A stretch of DNA of 64,000 bases from Synechococcus sp. KORDI-49 (GCF_000737575.1 NZ_CP006270.1:1305163-1369162); one strand, 5' to 3'; shown: positions 49,701 through 57,156, numbered from the stretch's first letter. The notes: generated from the sequence alone by a model not told the origin. Numbers and translations are program-made.

Positions 49701-52700
49701 CACCGGTGATGGTGGTGATGGAATTACCACGCATCAACATAGGCGCGCTGGTTTCGAGAGAACCGGTGATTGTGAGTTCACCAGAGCTCTCAATCGATTG
49801 ATTGGATCGGGATGCTGTCTTGACGCTGAGATCTTCAAAGATGGCATTGCCACTAATATTCAGACTTCCGGAGTTGGTGAGCCGCGTTGCCTGCAATCCT
49901 CCAGAACCCAAGTTGATCTCACCGGAATTCTCAATTGACCCTTCAGATTGACTCAAACCTGTGAGATTGATTTGTCCCTCATTGGTCAAATTACGGCTCA
50001 CCAAAGTGCCTTCTTGTACAGTTGCACCTGCATCCGTGGTAAGGGTATGGATGGTATGGCTCTCTTTACCCAGGTCAAGGGTGCCTCCACTCTCAACGGT
50101 CGTGTCAGAAAAAGCACTGAGGGCGTTGGCTCTGCCTACCTGGAGTATGCCCGCGTTGATCGTAGTTGTGCCTGTGTAGGTATTATTGCCAGAAAACGTT
50201 GTTGTACCCGATCCTTCTTTAACGAAAGAAGCAGTACCTGAAATCACACCAGAGACTTCTGTAGATGAATCATCGCCACCCGCTCTAAGCACAACACCAT
50301 CTGACAGTTCAATGAAACCGGCACCAGCAATCGAGCCGATTGTGTCAGTGGAAGCAACGTCGTAGGTGGCATCCTCGGCAACAGTGACCGCTGTGGAGTC
50401 ACTCAGTGAGCCTGTGACTTCGAGTGTGCCCCCGTTGATGTTGGTTGCGCCTTCATAGGTGTTATTACCAGAGAATATTGTTGTACCAGTGCCTGCTTTG
50501 GTGAACGAACCAGCACCTGAAATGACACCAGAGACAGTTGTTGAGTTGTTGTTGCCGCCAGCTGTGAGTGTTTTGCCGCTTGTTAGTTGAATAGAGCCAG
50601 CACCAGCAATCGAGCCGATCGTGTCAGTGGAAGCAACGTCGTAGGTGGCATCCTCGGCAACAGTGACCGCTGTGGAGTCACTCAGTGAGCCTGTGACTTC
50701 GAGTGTGCCCCCGTTGATGTTGGTTGCGCCTTCATAGGTGTTATTACCAGAGAATATTGTTGTACCAGTGCCTGCTTTGGTGAACGAACCAGCACCTGAA
50801 ATGACACCAGAGACAGTTGTTGAGTTGTTGTTGCCGCCAGCTGTGAGTGTTTTGCCGCTTGTTAGTTGAATAGAGCCAGCACCAGCAATCGAGCCGATTG
50901 TGTCAGTGGAAGCAACGTCGTAGGTGGCATCCTCGGCAACAGTGACCGCTGTGGAGTCACTCAGTGAGCCTGTGACTTCGAGTGTGCCCCCGTTGATGTT
51001 GGTTGCGCCTTCATAGGTGTTATTACCAGAGAATATTGTTGTACCAGTGCCTGCTTTGGTGAACGAACCAGCACCTGAAATGACACCAGAGACTTCTGTA
51101 GATGAATCATCGCCACCCGCTCTAAGCACAACACCATCTGACAGTTCAATGAAACCGGCACCAGCAATAGAACCGATCGAATCGGTTGCATCAACGTCAT
51201 AAGTGGCACCCTTAGCGACAGAAACTGCCGTGGAATCACTCAATGTGCCTGTAACTTGGAGTGTTCCTTCGTTAATACTGGTTGCACCTGTATAGGTGTT
51301 GGCTCCAGAGAGTGTAGTCATTCCACCACTTGTGGTTAACCCGGCCGAGGGCGAGGCGCCAGTGAGACTCGCAAATATCAGTCCAACACTTGAATCCACA
51401 CCCTCCTTCGTGGACAAGATTCCTTCAGAAATCACACCATCTTCGAGATTCAGCTTTTTGACCAGCTGTCGACCGCCTCCTTCACCCAAGTCAAGAAAAC
51501 CACGAATGGTGTGACTAGAATCATCACTCAAAGCAAACTCATTCAAAGCGATGAGACTCGCCCCATCCTCGACGACGGTGTCACCGGTGTAGTTACTTGA
51601 CCCTCCCAACCAGGTTGTTGAACCAGATGTCGTCAGCAACGCTGCATTGCCTGTGATCCCCGAACCTCTTTCTCCAGTGACGGCGAGCTCACCTTTGTTG
51701 GTGATTTGTGTTTCCTGGCCACCAAGAATTGCGATAGAGGAGAACGTAGCTTCACCAGTAGCGGCTCCACTGGCATCAGCGGTGCTATCAATCATCACAT
51801 CTCCGGATTGAACCTGAAGTTCCAGAGGGTCATCCCCAAAATCGTAGCCCTTAATGTCGTAGGTCCACGTGCCACCTTGCTGTTTGAGGCGATCAAAACC
51901 TGAGAGCAATTGAACAGACAAAGCACCCGATTCACCTTGGTCAGAGCCAAGCAAAAAATCATCATCAACATCCGAACGCCCCTCAACCACAACAGCGGAA
52001 AGATTGCCATTCTCAAGACGAATGACATTATCTAGAGCTGACGGAGTATCTCCATCGACATCAAAGCTGATCACACCAGCACGCAAGGTGGCGCCATTGT
52101 CGATTGACAGCGTATTGCCTCTGGGTGACTCTGCTTCCAACAACAAACAAGTACGATCCTCGGCAACTAAAAAATTGCCATCACCATCAAAATTGCAAGC
52201 CTTTAGGCCTTGAGGTGTTTCCCAATCACCGTCGTAATTGATCAGAGCAAAGTTACGCAAAGCACTGCGTTCAAAACCAGGGGATTGATCCGGAGACTCG
52301 TTTTCATAGACATTGATCTCACCCACCCATTCTCCGTTGATGATGGTGCCAAGATCACCACCATCAATCACTGAACCAGAGGAAATCGACACCTTGGCTT
52401 GATTGGTGACCAAGAGATCATTTCCAGACCCCAGATTGATCGCTGCATCACAGCCACCACCTCTGCATTGGCCCAGATTGGTGGATGTTGACCCACTCAG
52501 GGTTAAATCGGAACCCGCATCAAGGTTGACCTGATCATCTCCATCGCTTCCTTGCAGAACCTCAGCCTTGGCCGTGCCATGCAGCTCAAGCGAACCACCG
52601 TTGGCATTGTCTTGCTCAAACAGATCAATCGTGCCTTCAACATCCAGGCTCGATCCAGATTGAATGGTGATGCTGTGAGAGAACACATCACCGTTGTTCA

Positions 52701-54840
52701 AGGTGACGCTCGATGGTGACGAAGACTTTTCCGAGCCAATCCGAATGAAATCGGAATCTAAGTTGCCCTTGCGAAGCGTGAAACTGCTCCTGCCGGATTG
52801 ATTGCTCTCCTGGCCCACCAGCAGGCCCCTCACCTGAGCAGATGTCTGCCCAGCCACACCGGTGATGGTGGTGGTGGAACTACCACGCGTCAGCACAGAA
52901 TCATCTGTCTCAAGGGAGCCTGAAATTGTGAGATTGGCAGAATTCTCAATGGAGTGATTGGAGACTGTCTGGTCGACTGTCAAGTCGACAAAGGTTGCAT
53001 TACCGCTGGTGACCAAGGACTCGACTTCTGCCGATCCTTTGACATCGAGAGTGCCTGAGTTGGTGACGCGCGTGGCCTGCAGGCTTCCCGAGCCCAAGTT
53101 GATCTCACCTGGATTGATAATCGATCCCTGGGATTGACTCAAGCCTGTGAGAGAGATTTGACCCTCATTGGTCAAATCGCGGTTCACCAACGTGCCATTT
53201 TCAACCTTGGATTTCCACCCGTTCACGGTGAGTTTGTTGATGGTCTGGGTTTTCCCTCCCAGATCAAGAGTGGCACCACCCTCGACGGTGGTTTCAGACC
53301 TACTGCTCAACGCATTGGCACTTCCAGCCTTCAGTGTTCCCTTCTTCACAGTGGTTGCGCCTTCATAGGTGTTATTACCAGAGAATATTGTTGTACCAGT
53401 GCCTGCTTTGGTGAACGAACCAGCACCTGAAATGACACCAGAGACAGTTGTTGAGTTGTTGTTGCCGCCAGCTGTGAGTGTTTTGCCGCTTGTTAGTTGA
53501 ATAGAGCCAGCACCAGCAATCGAGCCGATTGTGTCAGTGGAAGCAACGTCGTAGGTGGCATCCTTGGCAACAGTGACCGCTGTGGAGTCACTCAGTGAGC
53601 CTGTGACTTTGAGTGTGCCCTTGTCGATGGTTGTTGTGCCTGTATAAGAATTCTTTCCAGCCAAGGTCTGGGTACCACCCCCATTGATCACCAAGCGACC
53701 CGAACCTTTGAGATCACCGGAATAGATCGCTGTGCCGGAAGCCGTTTTGGAGAGAAGGCCAAAATTGCGAAGGCTGCCCGAGCCGGATAACGCACTGAAG
53801 TTGAGATTTTTGCTATGCAGATCAAACACTGATCCACTGTTCAGCGTGATGTTGTAGGCACCCGTTCCAAGCTTGTGGGCATCCACCCAGGCATTGGACG
53901 CCAACGACAATTGCTTGGTGCCAGTGGACGAGCTGTTGATGACACAGCCGCCACCGGACGACACATTTTTGGAAGATCCCTCACCACCAGATGTTTTAAA
54001 GCAATAGGGATTTTGAAACCCCGAAAATTCGAACCGACCGTTCCACCAATTGGATGAACCATTTTGTCGAATGGTTTTCGCCGTAACGGTGGGATTGGCA
54101 CGTTTCCAGCCCTCAAAAGCGCCCCATGTTGCCAACCGCGACCAATCCACAGGAATGGTGGTGGTGGATTGAACAGCGCCCCTATCTGTATTGCCGTTTT
54201 TACCAGCTCGTGCGAAAAACCATCGCTGACCACTGCTTAATTTGTTCCCACTGGAATTGAGCTGAAAGAGGGCATCGATGCAGTGACTGCCTTGACTTGG
54301 CTTTGAACAATTTCTGTAAATATCATCGCCATCTTTTTTATCTGGGACAGCCCACGGGATGGAATACTTGCGATCCGCAATCCCGGATTTCAAGAGCTCT
54401 GTAGCCCAGTCCAAGCCCGATACATTCTGAAGCTGAAGACCGGATGCCTCAAATTGGATCCTGCTCCAACCCATGCGCATCCGCTGTCCATCAGCCGTAT
54501 CGCTTGGATCAATCCCTCTCGACCCAAGACTTTTCAGACGAATCCATTTCAGTGGATCCGCACCGCTTACACCATTACCCGTGCTTGGATTCCATCGAAA
54601 CTCGGAGACTTCACCAAACCAGATCTGAGACTTATCACTCGGACTCGTTTCACCTGCAACAACAGGCTGATGGAGAAACTGCTGCGACAAAGCAGCAAAA
54701 AACATCAAAAAACCAAGCCGTTGAATGCGTTTTAGAGACTTGCCGCTTGAGCGACGGTTATGACCAGCAGTAGCGAAGCGATAAACAAAGAAACCGGAAA
54801 AATGCTGTACACCGGCTTCTTTCTTATCCAACGTTTTCAA
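43720..54840 (-). CDS. Giant type V autotransporter with repeat-built passenger, calcium-type repeats and C-terminal beta-barrel
   Basis: 3706 residues in one uninterrupted frame. Order: an extended N-terminus, then a signal peptide around 36-62 (KSLKRIQRLGFLMFFAALSQ, cleavage expected after VVA at 62); a unique domain with WNPSTGNGVSGADPLKW (about 63-330); autotransporter-associated beta-strand repeats (FSGNNTYEGATNINGGTLEV type) from about 350 to 2900, including near-identical tandem copies; a segment with Cys near 2990-3090; thrombospondin-3/calcium-type repeats (DTDGDGLPDLIDPKPD) at about 3100-3260; a linker; and an autotransporter beta-barrel at about 3415-3706, ending in an aromatic residue (VIFQF). 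The passenger should form a long beta-helix displayed outside the outer membrane: adhesin-like, function unknown. The start is TTG 54840 (TTG 54831 also possible); upstream is an in-frame stop. The G+C is low compared with neighbours. Confidence 0.9.
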   Translation of the reverse strand: MKTLDKKEAGVQHFSGFFVYRFATAGHNRRSSGKSLKRIQRLGFLMFFAALSQQFLHQPVVAGETSPSDKSQIWFGEVSEFRWNPSTGNGVSGADPLKWIRLKSLGSRGIDPSDTADGQRMRMGWSRIQFEASGLQLQNVSGLDWATELLKSGIADRKYSIPWAVPDKKDGDDIYRNCSKPSQGSHCIDALFQLNSSGNKLSSGQRWFFARAGKNGNTDRGAVQSTTTIPVDWSRLATWGAFEGWKRANPTVTAKTIRQNGSSNWWNGRFEFSGFQNPYCFKTSGGEGSSKNVSSGGGCVINSSSTGTKQLSLASNAWVDAHKLGTGAYNITLNSGSVFDLHSKNLNFSALSGSGSLRNFGLLSKTASGTAIYSGDLKGSGRLVINGGGTQTLAGKNSYTGTTTIDKGTLKVTGSLSDSTAVTVAKDATYDVASTDTIGSIAGAGSIQLTSGKTLTAGGNNNSTTVSGVISGAGSFTKAGTGTTIFSGNNTYEGATTVKKGTLKAGSANALSSRSETTVEGGATLDLGGKTQTINKLTVNGWKSKVENGTLVNRDLTNEGQISLTGLSQSQGSIINPGEINLGSGSLQATRVTNSGTLDVKGSAEVESLVTSGNATFVDLTVDQTVSNHSIENSANLTISGSLETDDSVLTRGSSTTTITGVAGQTSAQVRGLLVGQESNQSGRSSFTLRKGNLDSDFIRIGSEKSSSPSSVTLNNGDVFSHSITIQSGSSLDVEGTIDLFEQDNANGGSLELHGTAKAEVLQGSDGDDQVNLDAGSDLTLSGSTSTNLGQCRGGGCDAAINLGSGNDLLVTNQAKVSISSGSVIDGGDLGTIINGEWVGEINVYENESPDQSPGFERSALRNFALINYDGDWETPQGLKACNFDGDGNFLVAEDRTCLLLEAESPRGNTLSIDNGATLRAGVISFDVDGDTPSALDNVIRLENGNLSAVVVEGRSDVDDDFLLGSDQGESGALSVQLLSGFDRLKQQGGTWTYDIKGYDFGDDPLELQVQSGDVMIDSTADASGAATGEATFSSIAILGGQETQITNKGELAVTGERGSGITGNAALLTTSGSTTWLGGSSNYTGDTVVEDGASLIALNEFALSDDSSHTIRGFLDLGEGGGRQLVKKLNLEDGVISEGILSTKEGVDSSVGLIFASLTGASPSAGLTTSGGMTTLSGANTYTGATSINEGTLQVTGTLSDSTAVSVAKGATYDVDATDSIGSIAGAGFIELSDGVVLRAGGDDSSTEVSGVISGAGSFTKAGTGTTIFSGNNTYEGATNINGGTLEVTGSLSDSTAVTVAEDATYDVASTDTIGSIAGAGSIQLTSGKTLTAGGNNNSTTVSGVISGAGSFTKAGTGTTIFSGNNTYEGATNINGGTLEVTGSLSDSTAVTVAEDATYDVASTDTIGSIAGAGSIQLTSGKTLTAGGNNNSTTVSGVISGAGSFTKAGTGTTIFSGNNTYEGATNINGGTLEVTGSLSDSTAVTVAEDATYDVASTDTIGSIAGAGFIELSDGVVLRAGGDDSSTEVSGVISGTASFVKEGSGTTTFSGNNTYTGTTTINAGILQVGRANALSAFSDTTVESGGTLDLGKESHTIHTLTTDAGATVQEGTLVSRNLTNEGQINLTGLSQSEGSIENSGEINLGSGGLQATRLTNSGSLNISGNAIFEDLSVKTASRSNQSIESSGELTITGSLETSAPMLMRGNSITTITGVVGQTSAQVRGLLVGQESNQSGSSRFTIENGSLDADFIRIGSEKSTSPSSVALNNGDVFSHSIAIQLGSSLDVGGTVDLFDRDHADGGSLELQGTAKAKVLQGSDGDDQLTLDAGADLTLSGSMTTKLGECSDDGCQAAINLGLGDDLFVTNQATVEIPAGSVIDGGDIGSFNGREWVGEMNVYQNLMPDQLPGFERSALKNFALIKYNDDWETSEELEGCNFDRDGNYSVSADKTCLLLESAGLQSNNLQGNTLSISEGTFRAGVISFNSIAPVADGNNELANLLAEENIVSLQNGNLAAVVLEGSQSLDDHLVLGTSVLDSGSFAVQSLTRFNSLTQQAGTWTYDIKGYGFENIPQELQVQSGDVIIDSSAARSEAGTGEATFSSITIMGTKGAKETQITNKGELAVTGERGSGITGNAALRTTSGSTTRLGGSSNYTGETVIEDGASLIAMNHSALSEASSHTIRGFFELGDGDWHQQVKALNLDGGVISEGILSTEGGLFSSGGEIFASLTGSGGLVAEEGITTLYSTGSDYFGATTVEEGATLRGVLNEGSEHTIVGTLDLGGERQHVNTLILEGGSIETGSLSTGEDLQSRGGSIRTKLTGDGGLVAKAGTTTLHGTDSDYSGPTNVMEDAVLRAGAEGALSASSEHTIVGTLDLGGERQHVNSLILEGGSIETGSLSTGKDLQSRGGSIRTKLTGDGGLVAKAGTTTLHGTDSDYSGPTNVMEDAVLRAGAEGALSASSEHTIVGTLDLGGERQHVNSLILEGGSIETGSLSTGKDLQSRGGSIRTKLTGDGGLVAKAGTTTLYGTGSDYSGATTVEEGATLRGVLNEVSEHTIVGTLDLGGERQHVNKLMLEGGSIETGSLSTGEDLQSRGGSINVKVTGAGGLIVEEGETTMSGSSSDYSGNTVVQKEARLAVLKENALSNQSMHIVRGALELGDSSQSVKSLRLEDGVISQGTLATEDDVFASGGVIDASLTGKGGLVIAEKTALTLNKPNDYSGRTTIQQGATLKAGVDGALSSQSDTTSISQDGALDLNGTNQFLRLIRLNGGLIEGNDGVLSAEKIISKGGSVKDLGKGPGEDSVNGSIGEFSVQSGVTVFAGRNFFEGALDVVGGEVRANNDFSFSQNIKTTASRDGVLNFLGFEQRIVDVEVFEAGRMYVEQEKPFEADYIRLRADVINSGSPGGIVVNLQDKAKNAPIKVNEKFIFESGSLVVTAPSAEEPEGEWKIIDGVVDSANQLAQNTYLVIAGVGRAGFGFKGLGEDNAVMGPALYKGYLTEGSLNLMIEPKTQEELFCGLHPGDPDCDGLDLNYPSPELESSSLLPIVPCSDDEFCLIGTEQPEGSFCPEGQSFVDGECSKPGNDEPNLIGNELPDLIGNELPDLIGIDLPNVGELPDTDGDGLPDLIDPKPDKPCEGDDCLVGNELPDTDGDGLPDLIDPKPDKPCEGDDCLVGNELPDTDGDGLPDLIDPKPDKPCEGDDCLVGNELPDTDGDGLPDLIDPKPDKPCEGDDCLVGNELPDTDDDGLPDILDPDDDNDGIPDKTDPDADGDGELDQLPGCEVGDDLCDVISDIPGDEDEAWDAEEEAATEIIDALLDGLQGEQIDLLLGFDYGELSRLVASGLAPRNVDAAGRGLALHNNLLVDAVFDRQPLRQFEESLVRESLVQEEPVFEEEAAVVDLDGVSLVDQQDDELNLSKHDGVSAWVRGFGGNSRADDSSSLYNDYDLSAYGTSFGVDVALSESFQIGAYANYGDLNVQHRSGDTGGGSWSPEGWGGGITAEYSTRHFYVQGLLGASEFTGEQSRNIVQINNDLGGNTARGDKSVTSYLGALRIGAPFKTGGVLLEPQGQVVWTRNYEQRFSESHGSDKNLRLKYKSRTTNFAETELGMKLSVPIRIGERGLLVPSVRAAWLSDWNMANEGQEIGYKFSKKMATFDSQLGTENGALMEAGLDYTIQSFDSTFVKLYGRGGVELWDSERGTVWRASAGVIFQF
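45148..45519 (-). repeat. Four 93-bp tandem repeats (calcium-type repeats of autotransporter)
   Basis: A shared 10-mer recurs at 45148, 45241, 45334 and 45427, an exact 93-bp (31-residue) period. Each unit encodes DTDGDGLPDLIDPKPDKPCE then GDDCLVGNELP; Asp residues are spaced as in thrombospondin type 3 calcium sites, and each unit adds two Cys. A degenerate fifth unit (DTDDDGLPDILDPDDDNDG) follows on the protein's C-terminal side. Confidence 0.9.
47291..48145 (-). repeat. 285-bp tandem repeats in the autotransporter passenger
   Basis: Three units with a 285-bp (95-residue) period, seen at 47291, 47576 and 47861; two are nearly identical and the others progressively diverged, with a partial unit before 47291. 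Each encodes HTIVGTLDLGGERQHVNSLI and related text. Units are in frame. Confidence 0.85.
50443..51279 (-). repeat. 279-bp tandem repeats in the autotransporter passenger
   Basis: A unit starting with the same sequence at 50443, 50722 and 51001, an exact 279-bp (93-residue) period; the first two are nearly identical. Encodes TTIFSGNNTYEGATNINGG, LEVTGSLSDSTAVTVAEDAT and YDVASTDTIGSIAGAGSIQL. A fourth near-identical copy is displaced to 53353-53625. Confidence 0.9.
53353..53625 (-). repeat. Displaced near-identical copy of the 279-bp repeat
   Basis: Matches the 50443-51279 units almost base for base across about 270 bp but lies over 2 kb away, nearer the protein's N-terminus (about residues 405-496). 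Near-identity at this distance points to recent duplication or gene conversion. Confidence 0.85.
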
Positions 54841-54914
54841 TCTTCAATTGATACATATTAACGATAACGGGCGGGCGCGACTCAACAAGAGACAAAAAGA
54901 TTGAGACCAAAAAG

Positions 54915-54979
54915 AATAAGAATGATTCTCGCTCGCTATCACATTTTCAATAAGAATGATTCTCGCTCGCTATCACATT
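54915..54979. repeat. Pair of 31-bp direct repeats with Fur-like inverted repeats
   Basis: Identical 31-bp blocks at 54915-54945 and 54949-54979 (34-bp spacing). Each contains AGAATGATTCT, a 5-1-5 imperfect inverted repeat like the GAATnATTC core of Fur-family boxes. The first block is upstream of the autotransporter start; the second encodes the last residues of the pseudouridine synthase-like gene. Could be paired operators or a duplication at the island junction. Confidence 0.75.
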
Positions 54980-55865
54980 GAAAGCGGCGGCCAAGTCCCT
55001 CCAACCGCCAGGCATGCAACCGATAGCCCCCATCCCCGGGGGTTGCGGTTGCTGAAATCTCGCGATGAGGCAAATACAACGGATCCCCCAGCAGCGGACT
55101 GCCCAGCTGCGCCAGATGGATGCGGATCTGATGGGGCCGGCCGGTGGTGATCGTCACCTGCAAGCGATCGCCCTCAGCCGTGCGCTCCAACAGCTCCAGC
55201 TCAGAGTGGGCCGAAAGGCGTTTGCGGATCGGCGCATCGTCGTGCGGTTCCGGCCCCCAGATCCAGCCCAGGATCGGATGCGGCCGTTCCACCACATCAC
55301 TGGTCACCGTCAAACACTGCCCCCGCTCCAAAGCCGGCACCCGCTGACTCCAGGCCTGATACACCTTGCGGCAACCGCCCTCCGGCCGGAACTGTTTCGA
55401 CCAGAAAGCACGGGTTTGCGGCGTGCGGGCACACACCTGCAAACCGGAGGTGAAGCGCCCCAGGCGGTGCACCGGCCGCGCACCTGTGGGTTCGAGCAAG
55501 GCCGTGAGCGTGTGGCGCAGAAAGCCCCCACCGGGCATCACCGGCAAGCCCGAGGGCTTGTTGATCACCAACAGATCGCCGTCGTCATGGATCGTCTGCC
55601 ATTGATCGGGAATCGCCTCCTCCCGCCAGGGCGGGCGACGCCAACAGAGGATCTCTCCGCCCTGCAGTTGCCGATCTGCCAACAAGCGCAGCCCATTGCA
55701 ATCCAGCTCACCAGCGGTGATGCGCTGACGCCACATCTCGGCATCCGAATGGCGATAGAGCTGCGCCAACCAGTCGATCAAGGACGAGCCGGCCGCTTCA
55801 GCCGGCACCCGGTCGCGATACGTCCAGCCCTGATTGAGCGCCGCCTCGCGCCAGCCAGCCCTCAA
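54939..55865 (-). CDS. RluA-family pseudouridine synthase-like protein lacking the usual catalytic Asp
   Basis: 308 residues: an S4-like N-terminal domain (about 20-75), then an RluA-type catalytic domain: DLLVINKPSGLPVMPGG, PVHRLGRFTSGLQVCAR, and GRPHQIRIHLAQLGSPLLGD with DPLYLP. The HRLD motif of active RluA enzymes reads HRLG (Gly136), so the canonical catalytic Asp is missing, although other blocks are intact. I recall plant and cyanobacterial relatives with HRLG. The start is TTG 55865, overlapping the response regulator stop. The C-terminus lies in the 31-bp repeat. Confidence 0.85.
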   Translation of the reverse strand: MRAGWREAALNQGWTYRDRVPAEAAGSSLIDWLAQLYRHSDAEMWRQRITAGELDCNGLRLLADRQLQGGEILCWRRPPWREEAIPDQWQTIHDDGDLLVINKPSGLPVMPGGGFLRHTLTALLEPTGARPVHRLGRFTSGLQVCARTPQTRAFWSKQFRPEGGCRKVYQAWSQRVPALERGQCLTVTSDVVERPHPILGWIWGPEPHDDAPIRKRLSAHSELELLERTAEGDRLQVTITTGRPHQIRIHLAQLGSPLLGDPLYLPHREISATATPGDGGYRLHAWRLEGLGRRFQCDSERESFLLKM

Positions 55866-56593
55866 GTCACCAGACGGTGCTCCAGGGCATAGCGCACCAG
55901 TTCCGTGCGGCTGGACGTGCCGGTCTTGTTGAACAGCCGACTCACGTACTTCTCGACGTTGCGGATCGAGGTCTCCAGCTGGCGGGCGATCTCCTTGTTC
56001 ATCAGCCCCTCGGCCACCAGTTGCAGCACGCTCGCCTCCCGCGGCGTGAAGCTGTGCACCACCGGCTCTTTCGCGGGCAGAGCTTCCGCCTGGGCCAGCA
56101 GGGAGCGGATTTCGGTGATCTGCTTGGCCATCTGACCCATGTCCGTGTCAGCGAAGCGGGCCGCCTCCTGCAGCAACCGCTGCTGGCGCTGCGCCACGTT
56201 GCGCACCCGCGCCACCAGTTCATCCGGGTCGAACGGCTTGGGGATGTAGTCATCCACGCCGGCCATGTACCCCTGGGTGCGGTCCGCCGTCATCCCCTTG
56301 GCCGTGAGGAAGATCACCGGGGTTCCTCCCAAACGCTCGTCGGCCCGCAGCTTCTTCAGCAGGCCGTAGCCATCGAGTCTCGGCATCATCACGTCGCTGA
56401 TCACCAGATCCGGCAGCATCTGCTGCGCCTTCACGAAGCCCTCCTCGCCATCCACGGCCGTGGTCACATCGAATCCCTCGTCCTCGAGGTAAGCCTGAAC
56501 CGCTGTTCGCAGACCGGGCTCATCGTCAACCAGCAGCAGCCTCGGCGCCGGAACCTCCTGCTCGTCTGTGCTGGGTGGGGGGGCGTCGCTCAT
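55862..56593 (-). CDS. NarL/LuxR-type response regulator, Ycf29-like
   Basis: 243 residues: receiver domain with Asp23/Asp24 and phospho-acceptor Asp67 (LVISDVMMPRLDGYG), and Lys in YIPKPFDPDEL; a helical linker (130-175); and a LuxR-type HTH (181-243, FTPREASVLQLVAEGLMNKE then IARQLETSIRNVEKYVSRLF). The architecture fits the cyanobacterial/plastid Ycf29 (TctD-like) group; the signal and targets are unknown. Coupled with the downstream RluA-like gene by 4-bp overlap. Confidence 0.88.
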   Translation of the reverse strand: MSDAPPPSTDEQEVPAPRLLLVDDEPGLRTAVQAYLEDEGFDVTTAVDGEEGFVKAQQMLPDLVISDVMMPRLDGYGLLKKLRADERLGGTPVIFLTAKGMTADRTQGYMAGVDDYIPKPFDPDELVARVRNVAQRQQRLLQEAARFADTDMGQMAKQITEIRSLLAQAEALPAKEPVVHSFTPREASVLQLVAEGLMNKEIARQLETSIRNVEKYVSRLFNKTGTSSRTELVRYALEHRLVT

Positions 56594-56631
56594 GGCTGGC
56601 TCGCACTCAGTTCAATGTATGAAGCACGAGC

Positions 56632-57156
56632 TCAGGGAGCCAGTGCGGGTAACTGCTCCTGACGTTCGGGAATCAGGGTCGAATACCCCAGAGACAGGGC
56701 CTTGTCCCTCAGCGTGACCGGATCGGTGCCCGCCAGCTCCGGAACACAGGCCGCCCACCAGACCAGATGATCCTCACGGTTGGTGTCGTTCACCGGACCC
56801 CCGGGATTGATCGTCCGCACGTACACCGCCGTCGCGGTGCGTTTGACGCGAACCGGGCTGGAGGCGCTGCAGTCGACCGACTCGAAGTAGATGTTCAGAT
56901 CGGAAGGGGATTCCTCCCAGATCTGATAACGCCGCATGGTGTCCGTGGACGAGGGCGTCCTCACCGCATAGATGCCGATGATGCGCGGGCCTCCGGCATC
57001 GGGCTCCTCGATCAGCACCTTCAGATCCTGAGGCCTGGATTTCTTCATCTGCTCCAGCACCTCCTGACGATCGATCCCGCGGATCGGCGCAGTGCACAGC
57101 AGCACAGGCAAGGCAACGGCTGCGGACAACATCAGCCTGGACAGCACAGAACGCAT
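56632..57156 (-). CDS. Secreted hypothetical protein
   Basis: 174 residues. Signal peptide at about 1-27 (MRSVLSRLMLSAAVALPVLL then CTAPIRG), then a soluble domain without a family I recognise: RIIGIYAVRTPSSTDTMRRY and NIYFESVDCSASSPVRVKRT. Probably periplasmic. It starts 27 bp from the divergent cysteine desulfurase gene. Confidence 0.75.
   Translation of the reverse strand: MRSVLSRLMLSAAVALPVLLCTAPIRGIDRQEVLEQMKKSRPQDLKVLIEEPDAGGPRIIGIYAVRTPSSTDTMRRYQIWEESPSDLNIYFESVDCSASSPVRVKRTATAVYVRTINPGGPVNDTNREDHLVWWAACVPELAGTDPVTLRDKALSLGYSTLIPERQEQLPALAP

Noticed and set aside
45148-51279. Regularly spaced repeats considered as CRISPR
   Set aside because: Periods are 93, 279 and 285 bp, all multiples of three and in frame; the units are coding repeats without spacer diversity, and no cas genes are present.
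54915-54979. 31-bp repeats as phage attachment sites
   Set aside because: No integrase gene, no tRNA end, and no matching copy found at the chlM side.
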